A stretch of DNA of 64,000 nt from Armigeres subalbatus (taxonomy: Eukaryota > Arthropoda > Insecta > Diptera > Culicidae): assembly GCF_024139115.2 (NCBI RefSeq), contig NC_085140.1, positions 315,335,259-315,399,258 on the forward strand, given 5' to 3'. The notes beneath the pieces are model-generated. The model worked only from the letters and a program-made list of their open reading frames with translations. It was not told the DNA's origin and made no database searches. The number at the start of each line of letters is the position of its first letter. Positions within the stretch are counted from its first letter, which is position 1. Of this stretch, positions 21,161 through 32,849 are shown piece after piece. Both the position numbers and the translations under genes were made by a program.

Positions 21161-22886
21161 GTAAGCATATGCGGTATTTCGAAAAATTTCGTTTCAGGTG
21201 GTTCGAAACGAAATTCCGCGGAATTTCGCGGAATTTGAGCATGGCGAAATCTGATTTCTGGATTTCGTTTCGTTTCATAAAATTACAAATATTTCGCTAG
21301 AAAAAACTAGCTCTTAACGAAATTTAACGGAATGCCGCGGAATTTCGAAACAAATTCAGACTGCCTCGTACGGTCGTGATTTATCAAAAATTTTGGCTGC
21401 GCCGCTGAACACAATCATAAAGCTGTTTTCAAATCTTAACGTTTTCCTCATAAGCCCATTCTGAGTCGACAAATACGTATTTAGTTTTCTTCTATAAAAC
21501 GTCTTCAGTGTTTTGTTATATGTTTTTTTAAAACTTTATTAATGAGATTTTTCTTATAATTAGAGTTCATCACTACAGTGTTTTGTTAGAAATGTCCAAC
21601 AGAAAAAGATATATTTGTATTGCTTTTCTTGATTATTTGGTTGTTTTTTTATTACTTATGGAAAAAAAATTGTTGTAATTGTTTAATAATATTGATTTAT
21701 TTATGGAAATTTGTATTTTTTGTGGAACATTTCGATATCTTCAAGGAAAATTCTTCTTTTATAATTGCCATTTTTGCTTTCAAAGGGCTCATTTGTTTTT
21801 TTTATGGAAAATTCATAATTGTTTTGCATTATTCGTAGAAATTTTATATTTATTTATTGCTCATACCCTGATTTCTTTTTTGGCAATTTCCTATTTTTTA
21901 TGGAAAATTTCTAATTTATTAGGGGGAGTTTTTATTTTAGGCAATCATATACAGTAGCCGTTCGATAGCTACAACATGTTAACTTTTCAGTTAGCGAATG
22001 CCGTTCGACGTATTTTAGACGTCAAACGGTTGTCACTCGACCTCAGATGAAATAAAAGTGCATCGGATAGTGCAACTTAATGCAACTGTCATTGAGTTTG
22101 ACATAGTGTCGAAGTTTAGCGGTCCGATAACTGCAAAACTGTTGCAACTATCGATTCGCTGTTAAAAATCATCGCAGTTAAATGACTTGAAGTTTTCAAA
22201 CGTCTACTGTATGAATCAGATCAGTACATACAACTTTGTCAAAGAGGCAAAACCGTGGATTGTATGACATTTGCCAGAAAACCATTTGCCAGAATCAATT
22301 TGCCAGAATGGTTTTTGCCAGAAACCCATTTGCCAGAATGGACCATATGCCAGAAAGCCATTCCCCAGAATAGACCATTTGCCAGAATGTAATTTGCCAG
22401 AATGCACCATTCCCCAGAAATAGTAAAACTGGAAATTCCAATTGTTATTGATGGCTAAAGAATAGAAACAAATTATATAAAGAAGGTAATTTTGCATAAC
22501 GTGGATTTGGCATTATTTATTAATAAAGGGATTTGCGGTATAATTAATTTTCATAAAAGGGATTATTCAACATATTGAACAATTTTCAGAAAGGTGGATA
22601 CTATTTATCAAAAAAAAAACATATTTGTCTAATACAAACAAACTGTTAACGAATGGATATCATATTTCTTCGTCTCATTCCAGACGCAGACTTCATTTCA
22701 AAAATTAAATCATATCTACAATTGGATAATATCATTTTAAGTCATACAAGACGCCATTTAATTTCATTGAAGAAGTTATATCTACAAGTCTAAGCAAAAT
22801 GTCTAAAAAAAAGAAATCATATCCACAATTGACATATTCAACAACGGACATGGGCAACCACCTACGTTTAAAGAAGGGATAACATC

Positions 22887-23174
22887 TTCTTCTTTTTCAT
22901 TGGCATTACATCCCCACTGGGACATAGCCGCCTCGCTGCTTGGTGTTCATTCAGAACTTCCACAGTTATTAACCGTGAGGTTTCTAAGTCAAGTTACCAT
23001 TGTTGCACTCGTATATCATGAGGCTAACACGATGATACTATTATGCCTCGGGGAAGTCAAGACAATTTCCAAACCGAAAATTACCTAGACCGGCACCGGG
23101 AATCGAACCCAGTCACCCTTAGCATGGTCTTGCTTTATAGCCGCGCATCTTATCGCTAGGCTAAGGACGACACC
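22887..23174 (-). mobile_element. Feilai: Feilai-type SINE, uninterrupted copy
   Basis: The inverse strand has a tRNA-like head (TAGCCTAGCGATAAGATGCG, B-box GGTTCGATTCC) and a body ending in (GAA)n. An exact 11-bp duplication, GGGATAACATC, lies at 22876-22886 and 23175-23185. The duplicated sequence is part of the ~60-bp minisatellite unit, so the SINE inserted into the array. Confidence 0.9.
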
Positions 23175-23214
23175 GGGATAACATCTATCCTTGCCTTAAT
23201 CAGGGCAAGCACCT

Positions 23215-24065
23215 TTTTTTAAAGAAATGTATCATATCCACCAATCACCATTGCTTCATTTCAGACAAACGCAAATTTTTGCAATATTTGCAAAGAAGGG
23301 ATCACATCCACCCTTGCTTTAATTCGGACAAGCGGCTACTTTTAAAGAAGGAATCACATCCACCATTGCTTCATTTGTGGCAAACGTCTGCTTTTAAAGA
23401 AGCGACCACATCCACCATTGCCTTAGTCCGAGCAAGCGCCTTCTTTTAAAGAATGAATTAGATGCACAATTACCCTTATCCGGAAAAGCGCCTTCTTTTG
23501 AAGAAGGTATCATATCGACCATTGCCTTAATCTTGGCAAACACCTATTTTTAAAGAAGGGTTCACATCCACCATTGCCTTAATCCGGGCAAGCACCTACT
23601 TTCAAAGAAGGTATCACATGCACCATTGTTTTAATCCTAGCAAACGCTTATTTTTAAGAAGGGTTCACATCAACCATTGCCCTAATCCGGGCAAGCGCCT
23701 AATTTCAAAGAAGTTATCACATTCACCATTGCCTTTATTCGGACAAGCGCCTTCTCTTGAAGAAGGGATCATATCCATCATTGTTTTAATCCTGACAATC
23801 GCCTATTTTTAAAGAAGGGTTCACATCCACCGTTGCCTTAATCCTAGCAAGCGCCTGCTTTTAAAGAAGGGATCACATCCACCATTGTCTTAATCCGGGC
23901 AAGCACCTACTTTTAAAGAAGGAATTATATCAACCATTGCGTTAATCCGGGCAAGCGCCAATTTTAAAAGAAGGAGTCACATCCACCATTGCCTTAATCC
24001 GGGCAAACACCGATTTGAAAGAAAGGATCACATCCGCCATTTTTGCCTTAATCCAGGCAAGCTGC
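23215..24065 (+). repeat. ~60-bp minisatellite array
   Basis: About 14 units carry the core AAAGAAGGGATCACATCCAC followed by CATTGCCTTAATCCGGGCAA and GCGCC. It lies inside the MULE-like element. An inverted fragment is at 351-509. Confidence 0.9.
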
Positions 24066-24401
24066 TATACTCGGCTTATGTATGCATATGTCTTATATAC
24101 AGATTAGGTATTTTCAATTCTATTATCGACAACAACAAAGCAAAATTATAAAAAATGTCCCTTATGCCAAATGACCCTCTATTTTAACGCTGTTCATAGT
24201 TATGCCAAAAGTTTATGGCGTTAAGAATTATTGCGCATACTGGGCAAACGCGTGCATGGCAAATAGATGATGACCAATTCTGGGGAATGGTGCATTCTGG
24301 CATACGACTTTCTGGGGAATAGTCCATTCTGGCATATTGATTCTGGCAAAAGGTCTTCTGGCAAATGACTTTCTGGCGAATGTCATACAACCAAACCGTG
24401 G

Positions 24402-26180
24402 CGTGAATTCCTATGGCCCTTGTGACGTATCATAGAGCGCCTCTTTCTTCTTCACCTCTTAGGCCGACTTCTTCACCTCTTAGGCCTCAAACCAGATTTA
24501 GGCGCATAACTAGGCCATAACAGCCACTACTAAGAAAAATATTATTATTAAGTTTGAGTTTTCAAAATAACTTCGTTTACAATAAATATTTAGTTACTTA
24601 CCAAGATGGCTTCACATGTATTGCTTCTTCAACAAACCAGCGGTTCCTTTTCCGTGACGACCACGGAGAAGCAAAGCATTCCTCGCTCTCTTATAATGAT
24701 GAGTGTCAAACTAATTTTCCTCTCCTAATCCTAAATTGACTGTGAGGACGTGACCGGTTCATATTGTCCATAGCAGCTGTTTCTTACATTCAATTGAGTC
24801 CTAAGCCCTACATAGTTTATGGTTGTAAACGATATAGTGCATCGGTCAAGAATACATGAACCGATGTAATAAAAATTATGATAATAGTCTAAGTAGAAAA
24901 AAGGTTTTTTTTTCGTGTATGGGACTTTTTAAGACATGTTTTAGGCTAGGCAACATTTCAGAACGAATGAACCATCAACCCAAAACGTCAGGCCCAACTG
25001 TCGAAGGTTGAATCAGGTGCCCTGTGGTGTTTTTCTAGTGCGTTTGAATCATATTATTCCGTACGGGGGTCTGATGTTTTGGTTGTGTTTTCGTAGTGTA
25101 GATGCAGTTTCGTTTCTTCTGCTTGTCGTTTATGAAACTGTCAGTGTGGAACGCACCTATCTTTTTCTTTTCCATAGTTCTCCTTACGGCTGTCAGTGGG
25201 GAATTTTCAATGTTGGATACGAAACGAACTGTGGTGTAGGTATACAAGTGTCAGTCTCGTGATTCCGTACGTCAAAGAAGCCCGAAAATGTGGAGGAGCT
25301 TTTTCCATCTATTTTAAAATTTCAAATTGAACCGTTAAACCAATTTTCCTTTCGACTTTTGAGTTGGAATAAAAACAAACTCGTTCAGGATGATTAACTT
25401 CATCGTTCCCTGAAAGAAAATCGAATTTTGATTTTTCATTTTAGGACCCAATTGAAGTCGGTTGAAGAAGGAAATTTGACAAAAAAGTTTGCAAGCCTCA
25501 AATGCACAAACACATAAACATGGACAAACAGACAATAGTTTTGTTCGTCGAGTTGATTGTATAAAAGACTATGGGTCACCGAGCCTCCTATGAAAAGGTT
25601 GAATTTGGAAGGAAATGATATCCTTTTGTTACAAGTTTTTGTAAGAGAAAGGAAAAATTATTTCTTCATACCTGGCAAACTGCTGCCGTAAAAACTTTGT
25701 GATCACATTTCTGAAATACAATCTAAAATCTTTGTTCAATAATATCTTTGTTCATTTTAGAAAGGTGCAGATTATTCGTCTAGCGAGCAAATGTATGCTA
25801 TTAACAATTCTCTATCTGCGTATACACCTGGCAGATGTTGATATATAAATGAGTACCCCACTAGATAAAAACAATATCTATGCATTCTTTTTCTGGTTTT
25901 GAGTTAGCTCAATATCATAAACCACGCTGATAAGTCATTATGAAGTATGCTTTACCTAAATCACATAATTTTAAGTGAAATATGGTTTTTAACAGGATTT
26001 GAATCAGAATACTAAAAAAATCCCACAATTTATGTATCAGATTCAGATCAATTTCGGAGGCACACACTGCACGATGTATTTCTTTGAAAGCGGCACAAAT
26101 GCAAGGGTTTTTCATTGGTCGCAAAGCAATTATTTGACTTCAAAAACATGTAATCAGAATTAATGTAAAATCAATTCAAT
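24402..26180. other. Interior of the large DNA element, no gene seen
   Basis: No transposase motif, tandem array or inverted pair was recognised. The frame at 25008-25262 is not supported by any motif. Confidence 0.4.
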
Positions 26181-27478
26181 AAAAATTCCGCGGAAAAAAA
26201 AGTTAAAGTTTCGTTTCGTTTCGTAAAATTTCGAATTAAATGGACCTTGATTTCGTGTCGTTTCGAAGCCTCGAAAGTTAAACTATATTTCGTTTCGTTT
26301 CGTTAGGAAAAAGTGTCTTATCGCATACCCTTAGTTTTTGAACAGAATCCATAGTCAACGTATTTGCAGGAAGTAAAAATCCAGCAAAATTTCAGTTCAA
26401 TTTAGCTAAAACCTAACCTATTTTGAAAAATAAAAGCATTCTTATCACGGAGCAGTGTATGACATTATATTTACCTGTAGTTCAACATTTAGTTACTTCA
26501 AATCTGCGATTAAATACAAATTTGCTCATAACCCGGTGTGATAACATCGACATATATTTGCTGTCGACCTTCTTCTTCGCACTTTTGGGATCACTGCATT
26601 AGTATGTTAAGCATAATAACGTTAGATATAATGTATATCAGCCATAATAAACGCTTGGCATAATTTAAATTCCCAATTCTTTAGTATATCCGAGGCCCTA
26701 TGAGATTGTAAAATTCTTAGAAAACCAATTGCTCGAATTCCTCTTAAAAGGCAAATCATCGACGATAATATTTTCCAGAAAATAACATTTCTCCAAAAAT
26801 TACTTTTTAACGATTATGACATTTTCCCGAAAATGACATTTCGCCGAATATGTTATTTCCTTGAAAATGCCATACCTCTGAAGCGAGCGGGCCATGGGCG
26901 TAATTTATAACTGGGATGATAAAATAGAGCACGTGGTAAAATCGTTTTTTTATTTCCCATTCTTTAATTCCTTTCATAAATATGCATCAGTTTATGATTT
27001 GAATAGGCAAAATGCATAAGCGGTACTATTATTTCTTGTCGTAAATTCTTACAGAATCCTTCACAGGAACTCAGAAGTCATTTATGGTAAAACAGTTGTT
27101 TGCAGTATTGTTTACGAAAATAAAAAGATCGACAAAAATTTTCAAAAAAAAAAAAAAATAGGGTAGCAAATTCTACTTAGGGTATTACCGACAGGGTCCC
27201 ATTCCCGGCGCAGGCTCAAAAACCAAGGATAGGACCATTGTTATTCCAAAGCTACTCCGTAACCGGTCGTTCAATCGAGAATTTACGATACAACTAGTTG
27301 AAATTGGATTTAAAGATGCTATTGCGGCTTTAGGCGGATGTGCCGAAGCGCAATAGCCTGCCGGACATACCATATCAAAAAAATAAACATGGCGGTCGTC
27401 GCTCGTCGGACCATGATGAGCAACCTTACGTCTCCGTGTAATCAATGCCTTTTTATTTTTAGAAAACTTGGACTAGTA

Positions 27479-28283
27479 GGGGAAAGGGGCAGTATGCTAA
27501 GCGATGACTGCTGTTTTATTTTACAACATTTATAACGTTTCCACGGGTATTTTACCTTATGCAACAGTTGAACAGAATAGACAGCTGATGCCATCTTAAA
27601 GTTGTAGAAAATCTCAATCGTATTGATAGAATTACCTACCTGGGTACCTGATTGGCTACAGCGTCCATACACCTATGCCTGGCGTATTATAGAGCTCCAT
27701 AATCGTCGGTCTTGGGCGTTGTTCCTCCTGTTTCCCCGAACGTTCAAAGTCCCCAGGTCCGATTCCACCGCGTGCAGCCAGCGTGTTGCCTTCCTTGTGT
27801 GGCCTTCCACGAAATCGCCGGCCCCTATTTGGTTCTCTGTTGAATATCATTTTCGCTATTCTTTCTTCCGACATTCGCACTAAGTGACTAGCCCACTGAA
27901 GTCTGCCGTATTTTATACGATTCACAATATTATTTTCTTTGTATATTGATAGTATTACATTAAATAAAAGTGATGATATTCTGTTGTTAGAAACTCATGA
28001 AATGAAACGTCTTTTAGGTGACAGCAGCCAACGCACCACGCGTCGGAAAATCGGTATTCTGGTATGAGCAGAGCGTGGAGGTACATAGTGCATTGTAGAT
28101 AAGTCCTACTAGGGTGTTTTGCTACGCCAAAATTACCACGTGGTTTGTCAAAATGTAGAGAATTAAGGTTTTTCCTACCTTCATATCTATTATTTTCGCA
28201 TTTTTTCTCGCCAAACCTGCATCATTATAGGCCTAGATTTGTTACGTCCATCTTGTCCTGAATGCGTTAGAGGCCACTTCCCC
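27479..28283. mobile_element. Possible TA element holding a LINE relic
   Basis: GGGGAAAGGGGC at the left and GGGGAAGTGGCC (inverse of the right end) are flanked by TA (27477-27478 and 28284-28285). The inverted match is short (about 12 bp with mismatches), so this is tentative. Positions 26334-27478 hold no recognised feature. Confidence 0.35.
27640..27930 (-). pseudogene. LINE C-terminal relic (third RTE-like subfamily)
   Basis: The - strand reads RIKYGRLQWASHLVRMSEER and AKMIFNREPNRGRRFRGRPH and then runs through a frameshift. This matches the tail of the other two RTE-like families (GRLRWAGHVVRMP...). It ends in a non-coding 3' end rich in GGTACCCAGGTAGGTAAT. Only the last ~90 codons remain, as expected of a 5'-truncated insertion. 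Confidence 0.8.
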
Positions 28284-28285
28284 TA

Positions 28286-30185
28286 GTTCAGAAGGTTTGA
28301 TTGCTCAAGAGAAGATGTGTCACATTGTAAACAACGACCACAGCATAAACAGAAGAACAGATACAGAAGGATTGAGTGCTATCTATGCAGGCATTCTTCA
28401 TGCAATTAAAAACAGAACGAATAAAGCAAAGCAAAATAGGCAAGATGTTTCACTAACGATATACTAACGATATTCGGAGGTTTTATGAGTCTGTCAATGG
28501 CGTGCGGAGAAAGACAGCGCCATCTCCCGTCATGTGCATCGACCAACAAGGGAATTTGATGACAGATAAAACGAGCAATGGGTAATGTTTTCAACATAAC
28601 CGCGAGTAGACGTAGGACTTGTATAAACGTAACATATTTACATTTAACTTCTAACTTTTGGATCTATGGAGTTTGATTATAGGTATTGATATTGGAAACG
28701 ACAACTTCCATGCTGTGTAGAATTTTTGTTTATTCAGAACTTCTGGAAATAAAACTAATAATTAAATACATAATCAGAATTGCTTTGTTTCTATCTATTA
28801 AGCCCTTATTTATTCAAGCAAATGTAAGGCATTTATAGATTTCTTATTGATGGTAGTATTTGAAGTTTAAAAAATCTATTTTCCAAATTTTCAGGTCTGG
28901 GCAAAATGTGCTATTTTAGGGGAACTGTCCCGTTTTCAAAACAAATAAATACAGCACCAATTCCGTTGCTTCTTTTTGCTAACATGCGTGCTTACTGCTG
29001 AAAAAATCACAAGAATAAGAAACAAGTCAAGGAGCAGTAACTCTGCTAAAATAGAGGAGGTACTGCTAATACATCAAAGAAAATTATTTAATGTTTTTAT
29101 TCTAAACTCCGAGTCTACGTCAAGTTTAATCATACAATTTCTCTGAAAATGGAAAAAAAAGAATAAGATAAAGTTTATTTAAATATTTTTCTGGAAATTA
29201 TTTTTTCGGACTTTTTTAAAAAATTTACATGTAATACAGCGAAATTTGTTAATCTAAAATGGATATTAACACTATTGCTGATTGTGCATCTGCAAATAAA
29301 TGAAAGTAATTATTTTAATCAAATTTTTATTTTCATCAGTGTAGTTGATTTTTGCTTTTTGCTGGGGAATCTGAATTGTTATAGTAGCATCATGTTTTAA
29401 TGTACGTGTCGTTTAGTACCAAACACAACTTAACATATGGTCAGTCATATGACATGACTCGTACCCATTCCGTTATCATGTGGATTATGAAACCAATCAT
29501 CTGGATGAGCAGACAAAATCTCTCTAATTTTATTCTTCTTCATCCACCACCGATGCCTCAGCCATCATCGGCCTCTAGCCGTGAGCTCCGAGCGATGCGA
29601 TGGGCGATTTCATCCATCGCAACCGACACCACTACATCCGACCATCATCAAGCACAGAATGACAAAAAATGCGCCCACTTCTTTCATGCATATTCGCAGA
29701 CCCACCGGCAGTTCTACCGCTGGTGACTGCATGCCTTCGCTATGTAGGTAAACACAGCGAATGAACGAGCGAAACGAAAAATGAGCGAGAAAAAAGCACG
29801 TCAGTGCGCGCTGCTGTCACAAATTGTAATGACTCGCACACGATAGGAACTGCTTCTTTTACACACAAAAAAAATTTTGCGGTGGACCCGAAGGCCCGTG
29901 ACATACCGCATTCTGATGTCCGTGTTAGGAATGCACGGGATTGGTTACATATGAAATTTTTACTGGCTTTGACAAGAATTGAAATTTTCAATAGCTTATT
30001 GTTGATAATCTTTAATTTCAATGAAATATGCAAAATGGTGGAGAGTTTCCGAGTCGATTGATATATAAATCTTTAAAATCCATCGAAAGATAAAAGCGCT
30101 AGTAACGTTCAAAATCTTCCCTTCCAGCGTAACGCTCTCGATTTCTAAAAATCTAAATGACACCCAGTATAGTAAATAAAGACGT
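28286..30185. other. No supported gene
   Basis: The stretch is A+T-rich. A locally G+C-richer piece at 29540-29830 shows no motif. TTAGGGGAACTGTCCCG near 28917 looks like a TA-element end but has no partner. Confidence 0.4.
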
Positions 30186-30189
30186 AAGT

Positions 30190-31860
30190 CCTACGTCAAA
30201 ACCGAAGTGGCTGCCAGGTGGAAGCAACACTTCGAGACTTTGTTGAATAGTGGAAGTGACAGTGCATCGGTGAACAGAATAAATGTTAGCGACGATGGAC
30301 AAGCTGTGGAGTCGCATACACTAGATGAGGTTAAAAAAGCTATTCAAGAGCTGAACAACAATAAGGCTGCGGTGAAGGACCAGCTCCCGGCTGAACTTCT
30401 CAAACATGGCAGTGAGCAGCTTTATGAAGTTCTGCACCATATTATGTCGAAAATATGGGAAGACGAGGAAATGCTTGTTAGCTGGTTGGACGGCCTCACT
30501 TGCCCTCTCTTTAAGAAAGGGCACAGACTGGAGTGCGCCAATTACCGAGGAATAACCCTCCTTAATTCGGCGTACAAAATTATGTCCCGTATTCTGTTCA
30601 ACAGATTGAGACCGCTTGAAGAGTCCTTCGTCGGCGAATACCAAGCAGGTTTTCGTGAGGGCCGATCAACAACGGATCAAATGTTTACCCTGAGACAAAT
30701 CCTTGATAAATTCCGGGAGTACAACTTGCAGACACATCATCTGTTTATTGATTTCAAGGCGGCGTACGATTCAGTGAAAATGAATGAATTATGGCAAATT
30801 ATGCTTGAACATGGTTTTCCGGCGAAACTGATACGGCTGATTCGTATAACGTTGGACGCATCGAAATCAAGTGTATGAGTCGCGGATGAAACATCGGCAT
30901 CATTTGTTTAACTTAAATGGATTGAAGTAGTGTGATGCACTCTCGAATCTACTGTTCAACATAGCGTTCGAGGGAGCGCAAAGAAGCGGTACCATTATCA
31001 TAAGATCGCGTATGCTCCTGGGCCTTGCGGACGATGTCGATATTATCGGGATTGATCGCCGTGCCGTGGAAGAGGCTTTTGTGCCTTTTAAGAGGGAGAC
31101 AGCGAGGATTGGACTCACGATCAATACCAGCAAAACGAAGTACATGGTCGCTGGCAATCAACGTGGGTTCATTAGTGGTGGTGGTAGCGAAATGGTATTG
31201 GATGGTGAAACGTGAAACATTTGAAGTGGTAGAAGAATTTGTGTATCTTGGAACATTAGTGACGTGCGATAATGATGTTACCCGCGAGGTGAAAAGGCGT
31301 ATTGCAGCTGAAAATAGGGCTTATTACGGACTTCGTAACCAGCTTAAGTCCCGTAGTCTGCAAACGAAAACAAAACTCGCGCTGTATACTACTCTGATTC
31401 TTCCGGTGGCTTTATACGGCCATGAAACGTGGACGTTAAAGGAGGCTGATCGGAGAGCTTTCGGAGTGTTTGAGCGTAAGGTGCTGCGGACAATACTCGG
31501 CGGTAAACAGAAGAACGGTATCTGGCGGCGTCGCATGAATCACGAATTGTGCCAGGTGTATAAAGGGCTGGATATTATTAAGCTTATACAACTTGGCAGA
31601 CTACGGTGGGCTGGTCACGTTGTTCGTATGCCGAAAGAACGTCAAGTGAAGATAATATTTAGTAGAGAACGCGGAAGAGGCCGCATGCTTCGTGGAAGGC
31701 CGCGTACACGATGGCTTTTGCAGTTGAAGAGGACCTGAGGGCGCTCAATGTTCAGGGCGACTGGAAGCGATTGGCCCAGGATCGAGTCCAGTGGAGAAGG
31801 ATACTCCATTCGGCGTAGGTTCATCGAAGAGCTGAAGCCCATCAAGTATCAAGTATCAAG
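30190..31860 (+). pseudogene. RTE-like LINE (family 2), longest copy
   Basis: The + strand carries the linker and RT fingers at 30190-30878 (KTEVAARWKQHFETLLN, CPLFKKGHRLECANYRGITL, GEYQAGFREGRSTTDQ, FIDFKAAYDSV). After a break comes the palm with LLFNIAFEGA and the catalytic-type block LLGLADDVDIIG (31010-31050). The thumb follows (KTKYMVAG, EFVYLGTLVTCDND), and the C-terminal tail is at 31210-31738 (HETWTLKEADRR, GRLRWAGHVVRMP). The tail continues in another frame to about 31818. The endonuclease is missing, so the copy is 5'-truncated. The 3' end is a (TATCAAG)n tail at about 31845-31862. It is dead because of at least three frameshifts and stops. Confidence 0.88.
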
Positions 31861-31864
31861 TAAG

Positions 31865-32384
31865 GTGGGATAATGCTCAAATACCACAGGAGATATTTCG
31901 GGAGATGCAATAACGTTTTAGCTGCTTTATAAGACTGAAAGAGCCGATAATAGTCAAACAAAAAAAAGCTCAAGAGAAGCTTATTTACGAATTTATCGAT
32001 TTTCTTGACCACCCTGTTTTGACATTTGTTACCTTATAAAATAAAATTATCGGAAAGAATGTATCAAATATTGCGAGCATTGAATAGATCGAATAACGAC
32101 TTCACGTGAGATTTATGCATGACTAGACCATGGTGCCGCCATGCTGTTATTATTATTGCAAAGCATAAACTGTAATTCAAAGCCTACAGAATGGTTTGCT
32201 TTATATCTGGTGATAATTTCAAGGTCAAATACAATTACTCCTATTTGGATAGAATTCATGGAACTGTTATGTGTACATAAACAGTTATTTTATCTGTACC
32301 ACGCTTGTTTTTGTTGTTTTTGCACTCTGGTGTTCCAATGAAAACGAGAGTGAGTGTAATTATGCCGTTACGAACCAAATATCA
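31865..32384. other. Target-site flank of the Juan insertion, no gene seen
   Basis: No motif was recognised. The last part, together with 35777-35847, forms the pre-insertion sequence of the Juan-type element. Confidence 0.4.
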
Positions 32385-32397
32385 GTCACAACCATCG

Positions 32398-32735
32398 GTT
32401 TCTGGGAATGCCCTTCACGCAAAAAAGTTTTGAATTCCCGTGCAAAATTGATGACGGGAAATTCCAATCGGATCCCAGATTCGACGGGTAGAAATTTTTC
32501 AAACGCTCAAATTTCGAAACCGGTTACCGGTCGAGCAATTCATACCCACCACAATTCACAAACAAATTTTGCCCCTCGTCAACGGGTAGCAAGCACTTCA
32601 GTAAATTCCAATTTTTCCAATGTACCTCCGTATGCAAACATCGCCGCTGGTAGACAAAATTCCTCTTCTCACCATGAGGTTTATACCCATGTCCCAACGG
32701 AAAATAACGGTCATGTGCCGATTCAGGTAGCATGA
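32398..32735 (+). pseudogene. Juan-type ORF1 C-terminal fragment
   Basis: The open frame reads FWECPSRKKVLNSRAKLMTG and then an Asn/Ser-rich tail ending HVPIQVA before a stop at 32733-32735. In Juan-type ORF1 this follows the zinc-knuckle region and forms the end of the RNA-binding protein. The upstream two thirds are missing through 5' truncation. The apparent N-terminal part encoded at 32271-32397 is flanking DNA, not element sequence. ORF2 starts about 115 bp downstream. Confidence 0.8.
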
Positions 32736-32849
32736 TCAAGCCTGATTTTGATTTTTTAACTGAACAATTGCATCACATGATTGATGCAATGTTCAAAGCA
32801 AATACCATTCCTGAAGCTGTTCAGGTTGGTATAAAGTACACACAAAAAA

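Larger units (their letters stand above)
22259..24392. mobile_element. MULE-like foldback element with 9-bp duplication
   Basis: About 150 bp at each end is a set of inverted GCCAGAA-type repeats. The left starts ATTGTATGACATTTGCCAG and the right inverts to TTGTATGACATTCGCCAG. AAACCGTGG lies at 22250-22258 and 24393-24401. Long inverted ends with a 9-bp duplication fit the Mutator-like (MULE) pattern. The interior holds a minisatellite and a Feilai SINE and no transposase. Confidence 0.75.
21162..26333. mobile_element. Large DNA element, TAAG-start family, copy 1
   Basis: The left end, TAAGCATATGCGGTATTTCG, and the inverse of the right end, TAAGGGTATGCGATAAGAC, match copy 2 at 39284-42098. 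So do long subterminal stretches rich in TTTCGTTTCG and the GGCTGCGCCGCTGAA block. The flanks GTATTTTG and GTTTTTGA are only weakly alike, though the flanking tandem repeat is continuous across the element. No transposase was found. A foldback element lies inside. Confidence 0.65.

Noticed and set aside
23215..24065. A CRISPR-like array
   Set aside because: Units are diverged throughout with no constant repeat and variable spacer pattern, and the genome is eukaryotic; it is a minisatellite.
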